Shown: positions 1-6,752 of the stretch, one piece after another
How the letters are laid out: every line of letters begins with the position of its first letter
Position numbering within the stretch: the first letter of the stretch is position 1
DNA from: Candidatus Adiutrix sp.
Lineage (GTDB): Bacteria > Desulfobacterota > Desulfarculia > Adiutricales > Adiutricaceae
Reading direction: 5' to 3'
Length of the DNA stretch: 7,078 nucleotides
NCBI GenBank assembly: GCA_031283395.1
Contig: JAITBV010000256.1
Span: forward strand, 1-7,078
Made by a program: the position numbers and the translations under genes
The notes under the pieces: model-generated
Seen by the model: only the letters and a program-made list of their open reading frames with translations
The model's database searches: none
Told to the model about the DNA's origin: nothing

Positions 1-1725
1 GCCCAGAAAAAAAATCTCCTCGAACAGGCCGCCGTGGAGGTCGTAATAATTCAGCACCCAGATGCGGCCGTCCGGGGCGCGGCCGTCCGGGATATGGTGT
101 TCGGCCAGGACGGTTTCCAGCCAGAAGCGGAACTGGTCAAGACCTGCGGGCGGAGCCGGAGGCCGGGCCAGGGCCGCTGTAAGGCGCGCCAGTTCTCCGC
201 TCACCCTCCGGGCCGCCTCGGCCTCGGCTTCGGCCAGGCCGGGGTCCGGCGGGGGCGGCCCGGGCCAGCCCAGTTCCGTCAGAAGGCCGCCAAAGACCAG
301 AAAAAAATCGGACCAGGTCCGGGCCCCGGCCAGGGCCCGACCGGCTTCTTTCAGGCGCTCCACCCAGGCCAAAAGAGCCTGGGCCGAACCGGCCCGTTCC
401 TCGTCCCTTTCCCGGCGGATGAACTTGGCCAGGTTTTCCTCAAACCCGCCGCCGGCCCGTTGGTCGGTAACTCCGGCGGCCAGGGCCAGCCCGCCCGGGT
501 CCACCGGCCCGGAAGGGCCCTGGAAATAGGGGCTGCGGATCAAGTCGAGGATCCGGGCCCGTTCCCAGTGGGAATCCCAGATCCCGGCCAGGTTCAGGAT
601 GGCCCGGGCCGGCCCCTCTTCGGCCAGGGTCCGGCCGCGCCGGAAGTGGAAGGCCAGGCCGAAGCGCCGGCCCAGGTCTTCCACCAGGGGGCCGTAATCG
701 GCCAGGGAGGGAACCACCAGGGCCAGGTCTTCCGGGGCTGTTCCGGCGACCACCAGTTTTTTCAGGCGGCGGGCCGCCTCCTCGACTTCATGGTAAGCCG
801 TCGGGGTCCGCACAATCTTGATCCGCCCGGCCGGGTCCGGCGGGGCGGCCCCCCCGCGGCCGGCCTCGGGGCTCAGGAGAACATCGGCCGCATAGGCCAG
901 GGCCGGGGGGGAGGGCCCGGGTCCGTCCAATTCCAGGTCCAGGGCCGGGGCCGCACTCCCCTCCAGGCGCCGGATGGCCCGCAAGAGATCGAAACCGGCC
1001 CCGGGGCCGGTTTTTTCCTCGCGCACCCAGGCGGGGACCTTAAGAAGAACTTCCACCCGGACCTGGGCCGCCAGGGCCAGGAGGAACTCCGTTTCAAAGG
1101 GAGACAGGCGCCGGGCCTGGCGATAGACTATGCGCCGCACCCCGGCCAGGGTCTTGAAGGGCCGCCCGGCCGAAAGATCATCCAGAAGCCGGCGCCGCCC
1201 CCCCGCCCGGTCCTGGCGGCCCCGGGACTGGAGAAAGGCGTCATGACGCCGGCCCTGTTCGGCCAGGACCCGGGCCAGGCCGGAGGGCGGCAGGGCGGCC
1301 ACCTGGTCCCAGGTCAGGCCGGCCAGCTTCAGCCGCCCCAAACCGTCGCCCAGGTCCCGGGCCAGGCCGGCCCGCATCCGCACTTCGTCGGCCGCTTCGG
1401 CCCGGGGCGGCCGGATCTGTTCCAGGAGAGGGCCGGCCAGGTCATAGAGCAGAAAACGGTGGGACAGGTCTTCGATCTCCGGCCTGGGCAATTCGGCCAG
1501 GAGACGGTTTTCCAGGGCTCCGATGGTCAGAATGAGGGGCTGAAAAGGGCCGGCTTCGGCGGCCATATCCCGGCCGCGCTGGAGCTGGAAGCGCCCCAGA
1601 TCGCCCGGGGTCAGCCACAACTCCTCGCGGGAAAAGAAGACCGCCTCAAATTCCAACTGGTCCCGGCCGGAGGCGGGGGCGGGGTCCGGGGCACCGCTGG
1701 CGGCCGGAAATCTTTCTTCGGACAT
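1..1725 (-). CDS. AddB/RexB-like PD-(D/E)XK nuclease family protein, N-terminal 575 residues (C-terminus off window)
   Basis: Probably the AddB-like subunit of a RecBCD/AddAB-type enzyme that resects double-strand DNA ends for recombination in the cytoplasm. I see an open frame of 575 codons from an ATG at 1725 to the window edge. No alternative start exists, because the nearest upstream in-frame triplet of note is the TGA that ends the CheX-like gene, 36 bp away. Features resembling the inactive helicase half of AddB: an N-terminal segment LWLTPGDLGRFQLQR (36-50), the segment RRLSPFETEFLLALAAQVRVEV (split: RRLSPFETEF at 205-214, then hydrophobic), EVEEAARRLKKLV (313-325) followed by APEDLALVVPSLADYGPLVE (330-349), and ARILDLIRSPYFQG (390-403). 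No Walker A GKS/GKT is visible at the N-terminus, as in AddB proteins that lost ATP binding. The nuclease domain and any Fe-S cysteines would lie beyond the edge. The protein is rich in Ala, Arg and Pro. An AddA/UvrD-type helicase gene would be expected next, but this cannot be seen. Family call is from remembered motifs; exact subfamily is uncertain. Confidence 0.72.
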   Translation of the reverse strand, partial: MSEERFPAASGAPDPAPASGRDQLEFEAVFFSREELWLTPGDLGRFQLQRGRDMAAEAGPFQPLILTIGALENRLLAELPRPEIEDLSHRFLLYDLAGPLLEQIRPPRAEAADEVRMRAGLARDLGDGLGRLKLAGLTWDQVAALPPSGLARVLAEQGRRHDAFLQSRGRQDRAGGRRRLLDDLSAGRPFKTLAGVRRIVYRQARRLSPFETEFLLALAAQVRVEVLLKVPAWVREEKTGPGAGFDLLRAIRRLEGSAAPALDLELDGPGPSPPALAYAADVLLSPEAGRGGAAPPDPAGRIKIVRTPTAYHEVEEAARRLKKLVVAGTAPEDLALVVPSLADYGPLVEDLGRRFGLAFHFRRGRTLAEEGPARAILNLAGIWDSHWERARILDLIRSPYFQGPSGPVDPGGLALAAGVTDQRAGGGFEENLAKFIRRERDEERAGSAQALLAWVERLKEAGRALAGARTWSDFFLVFGGLLTELGWPGPPPPDPGLAEAEAEAARRVSGELARLTAALARPPAPPAGLDQFRFWLETVLAEHHIPDGRAPDGRIWVLNYYDLHGGLFEEIFFLG

Positions 1726-1761
1726 AAGGCGCGGGTTTTCGGAAAGAAACGAAAATAGGGG

Positions 1762-2280
1762 TCAGCCCCCTGTCTGATCCTGGTGGCTGAAGACGACCAT
1801 CAGATCCACCTGGAGACCGGTCGGGCCGGAGGCGACCAGATGGAAGGCCTGGTCGTCCGGCAGGAGCAGGGGCAGGGTCTGGCCGCTTAAGGGCTGGGGG
1901 ATGGAAAAATTCATCTCAAAGCCATGTTCGGCCCAGTCGGCCCCGGCCAGGCCGATGACGATGTTCAAAAACTCATCCAAAATGTCCTGCGGCCCGGTCT
2001 CGGTTTCCAGGATGGACGCATCCAGACCGAGATGGCCGGCGATGCACGCCAGGAGAGGCCAGATATCGCCGCGGTGGACCGCGCCGCAGACCATGTAGCC
2101 GCTGACCTTGCTCTGGGCGTCCAAAAGGGTGCCGTTGAAATCTATGCTCACCGCCAGTTCGCGGGCGGACTCACCCCGGGGCAGATCGCTGAACAGTATG
2201 TTGAAGGGCCCGCAGTCGGTGATGTTGGTGAGGATATTGGCGGTATGCTGGCCGAGTATCTTGGCGTAAGTTTCCCACAT
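1762..2280 (-). CDS. CheX/CheC-like chemotaxis phosphatase domain protein
   Basis: A 172-residue soluble protein resembling CheX, the single-domain member of the CheC/CheX/FliY family that removes phosphate from CheY-P. The best evidence is the segment DEFLNIVIGLAGADWAEHG (102-120) followed by a SIPQPLSG strand (126-133). It carries the family ExxN motif as E103 and N106, with G110 in the helix and a Pro-Gly strand after it. There is no signal peptide or membrane helix. I chose the ATG at 2280; a TTG at 2292 (adding MENP) is in frame, but its only GGAG lies 1 nt upstream, too close to serve it. The gene ends in TGA, 36 bp before the AddB-like gene, and begins 77 bp after the transketolase stop. 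It may therefore share their transcript. No CheY, CheA or receptor gene is visible, so the partner receiver is unknown. It could act in type IV pilus or other receiver signalling. The fold call is fairly good; the role is inferred. Confidence 0.6.
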   Translation of the reverse strand: MWETYAKILGQHTANILTNITDCGPFNILFSDLPRGESARELAVSIDFNGTLLDAQSKVSGYMVCGAVHRGDIWPLLACIAGHLGLDASILETETGPQDILDEFLNIVIGLAGADWAEHGFEMNFSIPQPLSGQTLPLLLPDDQAFHLVASGPTGLQVDLMVVFSHQDQTGG

Positions 2281-2332
2281 TGGATTTTCCAAGCTCCAAT
2301 CCGTTTTTTATGTCCGCATCAAGAGGCCCGAT

Positions 2333-2358
2333 AAACAAACGAGAAAGCGAGGGCGCTT
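2333..2358 (-). terminator. weak terminator-like hairpin at the end of transketolase
   Basis: Read on the minus strand, AAGCG and CGCTT form a 5-bp stem around a CCCT loop (2345-2358), starting at the transketolase stop codon. It is followed by the T-rich stretch TCTCGTTTGTTTAT. The stem is short and the T-tract is interrupted, so it may only attenuate transcription into the CheX-like gene. Confidence 0.25.
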
Positions 2359-4364
2359 CAAAGCTCCCCGACCAGCCCGGCGATATTCTCCGGAGTGAAG
2401 CCGTATTCCTGGAAAAGGCGGGTGGCCGGAGCCGAAACGCCATAGCTTTCAATGGACAGGACCCGGCCGGCCTCTCCGGTGTAACGGCTCCAGCCCAGGG
2501 ACAGGCCGGCCTCCACCGCCAGGCGCCGGGTCAGCGCGGGCGGGAGCACCATTTCGCGGTATTCCCGCGGCTGTTCCTCGAAAATTTCCCAGGACGGCAG
2601 GGAGACGACCCGCGCCCGCCGCCCGCCCCGGTCGTTCAAAAGCTTCTGGGCCGCCAGGGCCACGGCCACTTCGGAGCCGGTGGCTATAATTATGGCCTCG
2701 GGCTCGCCGCCGGCCGCCTCGGAAAGGATATAGCCGCCGCGAAGGGCGCCTTCGGGCAGGGCCGGGTAGTCATCCGGGTGGAGGACCGGCAGGTCCTGGC
2801 GGGAAAAAGCCAGCACGGTGGGGCCCCGGCGGCTCAAGGCGGCCTGCCAGGCGGCGCGGGTCTCATAGGCGTCGGCCGGACGGATGAGCGTGATCCCGGG
2901 TATGGCCCTGGTGACGGCCAGGTGTTCCACCGGCTGGTGGGTGGGGCCGTCCTCCCCCACGCCCACGCTGTCATGGGTGAAAATGAAGATCACCGGCAGC
3001 TTCATCAGGCAGGACATGCGGATGGAGGGCCGCATGAAATCCGAGAAAACCAAAAAGGTGCCGGCGTAGGGGAGAAAGCCGCCGGCCAGGGCCAGGCCGT
3101 TGACCACCGAGCCCATGGCTTCCTCCCGCACGCCGAAATGGAGGTTGCGCCCGCCCGGGTTCAAGGCGCTGAAAGAACCGGAGCCGGAAATTATCGTCTT
3201 GTTGGAAGGGCCCAGGTCCGCGCTCCCGCCCACCAGTTCCGGCAGCACTTCGGCCAGGGCGTTGAGGACCCGGCCGGAGGCCGTCCGGGTGGCCAGGGCG
3301 GCACCCTTCTCAAACTCCGGCAGGGCCGCCAGCCAGCCCTCGGGCTTTTGCCCGGCCAGGCGGCGCTTCAGTTCGGCGGCCTCGGCCGGAAAGGCTTTTT
3401 CGTAATCGGCCAGGAGAGCCTGCCAGGCCTCGCGGCTCTTCTGGTGGACCTGGCCCAATTTTTTGAAATGGTCGTAAACCCGCTGATCAACGGTGAATGA
3501 CTGGTCTTCCGGATAGCCGTAGAAGCGCCGCGTGGCCCGGATGGCTTCCGGCCCCAGGGGCTCGCCGTGGGCTTGGGGAGTGTTTTCCTTGGGACTGCCG
3601 GCCCCCAGCTTGGTGCGGACCATCACCAGGCTAGGGCGGTCCCCCTCGGCCCGGGCGTTTTCCAAAGCCTGGTGGATGGAACCGAGATCCTCGCCCTCGG
3701 TGACCACGATGACCTGCCAGCCATAGGCGGAAAAACGGGCCCGCACATCCTCGGTGAAGGTCAGGTCGGTGGAACCCTCAATGGTCATCCGGTTGTCGTC
3801 GAAAACATATATGAGGCGGCCGAGACCCAGGGTCCCGGCCAGGGAAGCCGCTTCGGCGGAGACCCCTTCCATCAGGTCGCCGTCCGAAACCAAGGCATAG
3901 ACATTATGATCAAAGAGGTTGAACTTGGGACGGTTGAAACGCCGGGCCAGCATCCTTTCCGCTATGGTCAGGCCCACGCCCATGGCAAAGCCGAGCCCCA
4001 AGGGGCCGGTGGTGGCTTCCACGCCCGCGGTGCGGCCGTATTCGGGATGCCCGGGGGTCAGGCTGCTCCATTGGCGGAAGGCCTTGAGGTCTTCCAGGCC
4101 GAGTCCGTAACCGGCCAGGTGGAGCCAGGCGTATAGCAGGGCCGAGCCGTGACCGGGCGAGAGGATGAAACGGTCGCGGTCCGGCCAGAGGGGGTCTTGG
4201 GGATCGTGCTTCAAAAAGCGGCTCCACAGCACATAAGCCAGGGGAGCCGCGCCTAGGGGAAGACCCGGGTGCCCGCTTCTGGCCGCTTCGATCATGTCGG
4301 CGGACAACAGCCTTAAGGTATTGACCGCGGCCTGATCTTTGCGGTTGAATCTCGGTCGGCTCAC
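2358..4364 (-). CDS. tkt: transketolase
   Basis: Thiamine diphosphate enzyme of the non-oxidative pentose phosphate pathway. It moves two-carbon ketol units between xylulose-5-P and ribose-5-P or erythrose-4-P in the cytoplasm. At 668 residues it matches the usual bacterial length and looks intact. The N-terminal ThDP domain has SGHPG (H32) and SPGHGS (H72). It also has the cofactor motif SDGDLMEG (160-167) ending in [10 protein letters not shown] (188-197), plus H266. The central pyrimidine-binding domain has FGVREEAMG with the catalytic glutamate at 414/415, [12 protein letters not shown] (440-451), and [16 protein letters not shown] (463-478) with H464 and H476. The C-terminal domain has ATGSEV (561-566) and the ending [10 protein letters not shown]. 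The GTG start at 4364 is supported by GGGGAG nine bases upstream, and no other in-frame start lies upstream. The first glycine of the usual GDG is serine, which I recall as common in one branch of the family. The gene ends in TGA. It appears to have its own promoter and to be a housekeeping gene not tied to the Sec locus. Confidence 0.96.
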   Translation of the reverse strand: MSRPRFNRKDQAAVNTLRLLSADMIEAARSGHPGLPLGAAPLAYVLWSRFLKHDPQDPLWPDRDRFILSPGHGSALLYAWLHLAGYGLGLEDLKAFRQWSSLTPGHPEYGRTAGVEATTGPLGLGFAMGVGLTIAERMLARRFNRPKFNLFDHNVYALVSDGDLMEGVSAEAASLAGTLGLGRLIYVFDDNRMTIEGSTDLTFTEDVRARFSAYGWQVIVVTEGEDLGSIHQALENARAEGDRPSLVMVRTKLGAGSPKENTPQAHGEPLGPEAIRATRRFYGYPEDQSFTVDQRVYDHFKKLGQVHQKSREAWQALLADYEKAFPAEAAELKRRLAGQKPEGWLAALPEFEKGAALATRTASGRVLNALAEVLPELVGGSADLGPSNKTIISGSGSFSALNPGGRNLHFGVREEAMGSVVNGLALAGGFLPYAGTFLVFSDFMRPSIRMSCLMKLPVIFIFTHDSVGVGEDGPTHQPVEHLAVTRAIPGITLIRPADAYETRAAWQAALSRRGPTVLAFSRQDLPVLHPDDYPALPEGALRGGYILSEAAGGEPEAIIIATGSEVAVALAAQKLLNDRGGRRARVVSLPSWEIFEEQPREYREMVLPPALTRRLAVEAGLSLGWSRYTGEAGRVLSIESYGVSAPATRLFQEYGFTPENIAGLVGEL

Positions 4365-4373
4365 TACCCGTCG

Positions 4374-4379
4374 CTCCCC
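4374..4379 (-). promoter_or_regulatory. ribosome binding site deciding the GTG start of tkt
   Basis: GGGGAG on the minus strand lies nine bases before the GTG at 4362-4364. This spacing supports GTG as the transketolase start even though it is not an ATG. Confidence 0.7.
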
Positions 4380-4406
4380 GTTTTCCCAAAAATAATTTGA
4401 GAATTC

Positions 4407-4435
4407 ATTTTATCACAACCGGCCATTTATACCAA
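4407..4435 (-). promoter_or_regulatory. candidate sigma70-type promoter for tkt
   Basis: On the minus strand, TTGGTA (4430-4435) and TAAAAT (4407-4412) are separated by exactly 17 bases. They match the TTGACA/TATAAT consensus at 4 of 6 and 5 of 6 positions. The site is in the 116-bp AT-rich gap upstream of transketolase, so a transcript would start near 4400 and leave a leader of roughly 35 bases. The gap holds no other obvious gene. Found by eye and untested. Confidence 0.5.
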
Positions 4436-4480
4436 GCGGCATTCGACCAGGTAATTTTGGTCCAGGGGCGGCCCCTTCGT

Positions 4481-4765
4481 TCACGACCCGGCCTTTTCAG
4501 CCGCGCCTCCGTCAAGGGCGGACCTCTCATAAACTATTTTATTATAACCGTCGGATATATGTAAAAACCCGCCCACGAAAGAACCGACCAGAACATACTC
4601 CTCCGGCCCGTATCTGACATTAAACAGATACTTATCCTCATGGGGCCAGGTCGTCCACATTCTATCGGTCTCATCTATATTAACCAGTAAAGGAATAATG
4701 TAAGCCTCCAGATCCTTCCTCAACCCCTCCCAATCATCAATGTTCAAATCCATTTTTCTAGGCAT
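4481..4765 (-). CDS. hypothetical protein, 94 aa, unrecognised
   Basis: I do not recognise this protein. It is acidic, rich in aromatics and apparently soluble, with no signal peptide or membrane helix. The N-terminal half (DLNIDDWEGLRKDLEAYIIP, 6-25) looks helical. The middle (KYLFNVRYGPEEYVLVGSFVGG, about 45-66) alternates in a way that suggests beta strands. The tail is low-complexity (DGGAAEKAGS). The ATG at 4765 is supported by GGGGGG eight bases upstream; an internal ATG (M5) is less likely. That Shine-Dalgarno lies inside the last codons of the 69-aa gene, and only 3 bp separate the two genes, so translation is probably coupled. Base use differs from its neighbours: I count 84 G/C of 180 in 4561-4740, and ATA and AGA codons appear. 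This may mean acquired DNA. The real-gene call rests on the RBS, coupling and well-formed sequence. Confidence 0.7.
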   Translation of the reverse strand: MPRKMDLNIDDWEGLRKDLEAYIIPLLVNIDETDRMWTTWPHEDKYLFNVRYGPEEYVLVGSFVGGFLHISDGYNKIVYERSALDGGAAEKAGS

Positions 4766-4768
4766 ATT

Positions 4769-4978
4769 TTAATCCCCCCGCTTCCATATCGTCATCCCTG
4801 GAGAAGGCTGCTTTCCGCGTTCTTCGGCTTGGGCCGGAGGGCCGTTCTCAAGAGATGTTTTGTCGTCTTCCGGAGACGGCTCCAGCCCGTGAAGACGGGC
4901 GAAGGTCTTATTCAAATCTTTTTTCAGAAGGTCCTTTAGGGCGGAGAGGACCTGCTCTTGTTTTTTTTCATCACTCAT
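4769..4978 (-). CDS. hypothetical small hydrophilic protein, 69 aa, unrecognised
   Basis: I do not recognise this protein. It is highly charged. Residues 3-30 (DEKKQEQVLSALKDLLKKDL onward) could form an amphipathic helix. From about residue 32 it becomes Pro/Glu/Gly-rich and probably disordered. It has no cysteine, signal peptide or membrane segment. The ATG at 4978 has AGGA (in AAAAGGA) nine bases upstream. An A8 run at codons 4-7 (GAA AAA AAA) just after the start is a slippage-prone spot. It ends in TAA, the only non-TGA stop among the complete genes here, 3 bp before the 94-aa gene, with which it probably forms a two-gene unit. The helix-plus-tail build would suit a small adaptor or binding partner, but that is a guess. 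Confidence 0.62.
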   Translation of the reverse strand: MSDEKKQEQVLSALKDLLKKDLNKTFARLHGLEPSPEDDKTSLENGPPAQAEERGKQPSPGMTIWKRGD

Positions 4979-5108
4979 TCACTGGGGTCCTTTTCGGCAG
5001 GTACGGCTATAGGGCGGAAACTGTTGGAGGGCCGCAAGACCCCGGTGAACGCCGGCCAACAAAACGGAGGGAGATAACTCCTTATATACTGAAATTTACT
5101 AAATAAAT
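4979..5108. other. intergenic leader between selC and the 69-aa gene
   Basis: A 130-bp gap. The part next to the tRNA 3' end is AT-rich and holds an AATTTA/TAAATT inverted repeat (about 5090-5107 region). It also has a TATATA -10-like hexamer without a convincing -35, and a GGAG-TTAT-CTCC mini-hairpin. The rest returns to higher GC and ends in the AAAAGGA ribosome binding site (4988-4994) of the 69-aa gene. I see no strong terminator after the tRNA. Confidence 0.4.
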
Positions 5109-5206
5109 TGGCGGGAATATGTGGGAATCGAACCCACCCAGGCGGCTATTAACCACCAACACTGGTTTTGAAGACCAGGGGGCACACCAGTTACCCAGAT
5201 ATTCCC
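5109..5206 (-). tRNA. selC: selenocysteine tRNA, anticodon TCA
   Basis: The tRNA that is charged with serine, converted to Sec by SelA, and delivered by SelB to UGA codons. On the minus strand the 98-nt gene folds as expected. It has an 8-bp acceptor stem (GGGAATAT with ATATTCCC), a D-stem GGGTA/TGCCC, and an anticodon stem CTGGT/ACCAG around the loop CTTCAAA, in which TCA reads UGA. A long variable arm (GGTGG/CCGCC) and a 5-bp T stem GTGGG/CCCAC around TTCGATT complete it. The T stem joins the acceptor directly, giving the 13-bp 8+5 arm typical of bacterial tRNA-Sec. Discriminator G is followed by an encoded CCA (5109-5111). The length is much greater than an ordinary tRNA. It begins 18 bp after the selA stop codon. 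Confidence 0.97.
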
Positions 5207-5212
5207 ATAGTC

Positions 5213-5242
5213 AATCTAGCATATTCATTCCCCGCCGGTCAA
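5213..5242 (-). promoter_or_regulatory. candidate selC promoter overlapping the end of selA
   Basis: On the minus strand TTGACC (5237-5242, 5 of 6 to consensus) and TAGATT (5213-5218, 4 of 6) are 18 bases apart. Transcription would start about at the tRNA 5' end (5206). The -35 lies inside the last codons of selA. If real, selC can be made independently of selA; otherwise it is processed from a selA-selC transcript. Confidence 0.33.
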
Positions 5243-6619
5243 ACTTTCCAGCGCGGCCACCGCCCCGGCCAGAAGGGGGAACTGGTCCGGCCGGATGGTC
5301 CGCGGGTCCAGGAGCAGGCGCTCGCGGTGGATCCGGCCCAGGACGGGCGTTTCACCCCGCCTTAAGGCGGCCTCCAGGCGTTCGGCGGAAAGGCGGGGAT
5401 GGGCCAGGGCCACGGCCCAGGATTTGAGGGGATATTCCGGGGCCGCGCCGCCGCCGGCCTGGCCCTCCGCTTCCACCACGGCCAGATCCAGGGTCGGGGC
5501 CGCGGCGGCCAAGGCTGTTCTCAGGCTCTCGGCCCGGGCCCGCAGTTCCCCGGCCTCAGCCTTGAGCATGGCCAGGGTCGGGATGTTCCGGCCGGCCCGG
5601 TCCGGATCGAGATGAAGTCTCAGGGTGGCTTCCAGGGCGGCCAGACAGAGCTTGTCGAGGCGCAGGGCCCGAGCCAGGGGGTGGGTCTTGAGCCGGGCCA
5701 CCAAATCGGCCCGGCCGACCACCAGGCCGGCCTGGGGCCCGCCCAGGAGCTTGTCGCCGCTGAAACAGACCAGGTCGGCCCCGGCGCCGAGCACCTCGGC
5801 CAGGTCCGGCTCTCCGGGCATCTTAAGCCCCAGCGCCCCGCTACCGACATCGCAGATGAGCGGCAGGCCCAGGGGCCCGGCCAGAGAGGCCAACTCCGCC
5901 ACCGTGGGCTGGCCGGTATAGCCGATCAGGCGGAAATTGCTGGGGTGGACCTTCAACAGGCAACCGGAGCGCTCCGGCCATATGGCCTTGGCATAGTCTT
6001 CCAGGGTGGTCCTGTTGGTGGCGCCGACCTCCCGGAGCGTCACCCCGCCCTGGGCCAGGATCTCCGGCAGGCGGAAAGAGTCGCCTATCTCCACCAACTC
6101 GCCCCGGGAGACTATGACTTCCCGGCCGCCGCAGACCGCGGCCATGATCAGGAGCAAGGCCGCGGCGTTGTTGTTGACGGCCAGGGCCGCGGCCCCGCCG
6201 GTCAGGCGGGTGAGGAGGCTTTCCACATGGGCCTGGCGGCTGCCCCGCTCCCCGGTCCGGAGGTCATATTCCAGGTTGGAATAGGAGGCCGCCACTTCCG
6301 CCACCCGGGCGGCCACGGCCTCGCCCAGGATCGACCGCCCCAGGTTGGTGTGGAGCACCACGCCGGTGGCGTTCACCACCGGCCGGAGGCTCGGGGCGGT
6401 TTCCTCGGCCAGGCGGAGGCGGACAACGGCCAGAAGATCATCGGGGCCGGGCACCTCCTTAAGGCGGCCGGCCAGAATATCCCGGCGCAGCTCATCGAGG
6501 GCGCGGCGGACGGCCGTAAGGAGATGGACGCGGGGAGCCGCGGCCAAATCCGGCGCGGCCTCGGCCCGGCCCAGGAGAAGATCGACCTTGGGTATGGCCC
6601 TCAAAAGAGCCGTGGGCAT
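5225..6619 (-). CDS. selA: L-seryl-tRNA(Sec) selenium transferase
   Basis: PLP enzyme that turns Ser-tRNA(Sec) plus selenophosphate into Sec-tRNA(Sec). It is cytoplasmic and decameric in characterised bacteria. The 464 residues match the usual length. Family landmarks in order: N-terminal IPKVDLLL (9-16) in the tRNA-binding region; RPVVNATGVVLHTNLGR (79-95); LEYDL (116-120); AVNNNAAALLL (147-157); VSRGELVEIGDSFR (170-183); EVGATNRT (197-204); LLKVHPSNF (221-229); CDVGSGAL (256-263); CFSGDKLLGGPQAG (285-298), where K290 is the PLP-binding lysine; and PVLGRIHRERLLLDPRTI (425-442) near the end. The ATG at 6619 has GTGAGG five bases upstream (6625-6630). The gene ends in TGA, 18 bp before selC, its substrate gene. 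selB and selD are not in view. Upstream, a hairpin separates it from grdA. Intact, no oddities. Confidence 0.97.
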   Translation of the reverse strand: MPTALLRAIPKVDLLLGRAEAAPDLAAAPRVHLLTAVRRALDELRRDILAGRLKEVPGPDDLLAVVRLRLAEETAPSLRPVVNATGVVLHTNLGRSILGEAVAARVAEVAASYSNLEYDLRTGERGSRQAHVESLLTRLTGGAAALAVNNNAAALLLIMAAVCGGREVIVSRGELVEIGDSFRLPEILAQGGVTLREVGATNRTTLEDYAKAIWPERSGCLLKVHPSNFRLIGYTGQPTVAELASLAGPLGLPLICDVGSGALGLKMPGEPDLAEVLGAGADLVCFSGDKLLGGPQAGLVVGRADLVARLKTHPLARALRLDKLCLAALEATLRLHLDPDRAGRNIPTLAMLKAEAGELRARAESLRTALAAAAPTLDLAVVEAEGQAGGGAAPEYPLKSWAVALAHPRLSAERLEAALRRGETPVLGRIHRERLLLDPRTIRPDQFPLLAGAVAALESLTGGE

Positions 6620-6624
6620 TTTCG

Positions 6625-6630
6625 CCTCAC
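6625..6630 (-). promoter_or_regulatory. ribosome binding site of selA
   Basis: GTGAGG on the minus strand ends five bases before the ATG at 6617-6619. It fixes the selA start, since the nearest other upstream ATG (about 28 bases away) is out of frame and hits a TGA after six codons. Confidence 0.6.
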
Positions 6631-6688
6631 CCGGCGCCAGGTTGCATTCGATCAGGGTCGGATTCCTTTCAGTTTTGGAATTTTTAAC

Positions 6689-6739
6689 ATAAGACCCCGG
6701 AGCCCGGCCCCTTCCAGGCCGCCGGCCCCGGGGTCTTAT
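6689..6739 (-). terminator. 12-bp inverted repeat between grdA and selA, likely terminator
   Basis: ATAAGACCCCGG (6689-6700) and CCGGGGTCTTAT (6728-6739) are perfect inverted repeats of 12 bp around a 27-nt GC-rich loop. The repeat starts 13 bases after the grdA stop codon. On the minus strand the second arm runs into TCTTATGTTAAAAATT, which is AT-rich but not a clean T-tract. It most likely ends or attenuates the glycine reductase transcript. A leader hairpin ahead of selA is the alternative. Confidence 0.55.
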
Positions 6740-6752
6740 TGACGGATCATCT

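Noticed and set aside
1..1725. Very frequent GGCCAGG and CCGGCC words, looking like an uptake or repeat motif
   Set aside because: They read as Leu-Ala, Ala-Gly and similar common dipeptides (CTG GCC) on the coding strand and occur at irregular spacing inside genes, so codon bias explains them.
34..1758. 574-codon open frame on the plus strand
   Set aside because: It is the exact antisense of the AddB-like gene. Its product is low-complexity Gly/Pro/Gln-rich, as expected from the reverse of GC-rich Ala/Leu/Arg coding, and matches no family I know.
2281..2292. TTG start extending the CheX-like protein by four residues
   Set aside because: GGAG is only 1 nt from the TTG; the ATG at 2280 is the better start, although its own Shine-Dalgarno is weak.
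2280..3500. 406-codon open frame on the plus strand opposite transketolase
   Set aside because: Antisense of a firmly identified gene, with low-complexity Gly/Gln/Pro-rich translation.
4464..4476. AGGGG/CCCCT mini-hairpin after the 94-aa gene
   Set aside because: A five-bp stem with a 3-nt loop and no T-tract following; too weak to call a terminator.
4979..5066. Short TTG-initiated frame of about 26 codons whose TGA abuts the start of the 69-aa gene
   Set aside because: The only AAGGAG is about 18 bases from the TTG, and the composition gives no coding signal.
4400..5206. Direct repeat of the selC 3' end marking an integrated element
   Set aside because: I looked for a second copy of the T-arm/acceptor sequence and found none in the window, and no integrase gene is present; an att site is not supported.
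5399..6742. 447-codon open frame on the plus strand opposite selA
   Set aside because: Antisense shadow of selA with the same Gly/Gln-rich character and no recognisable domain.
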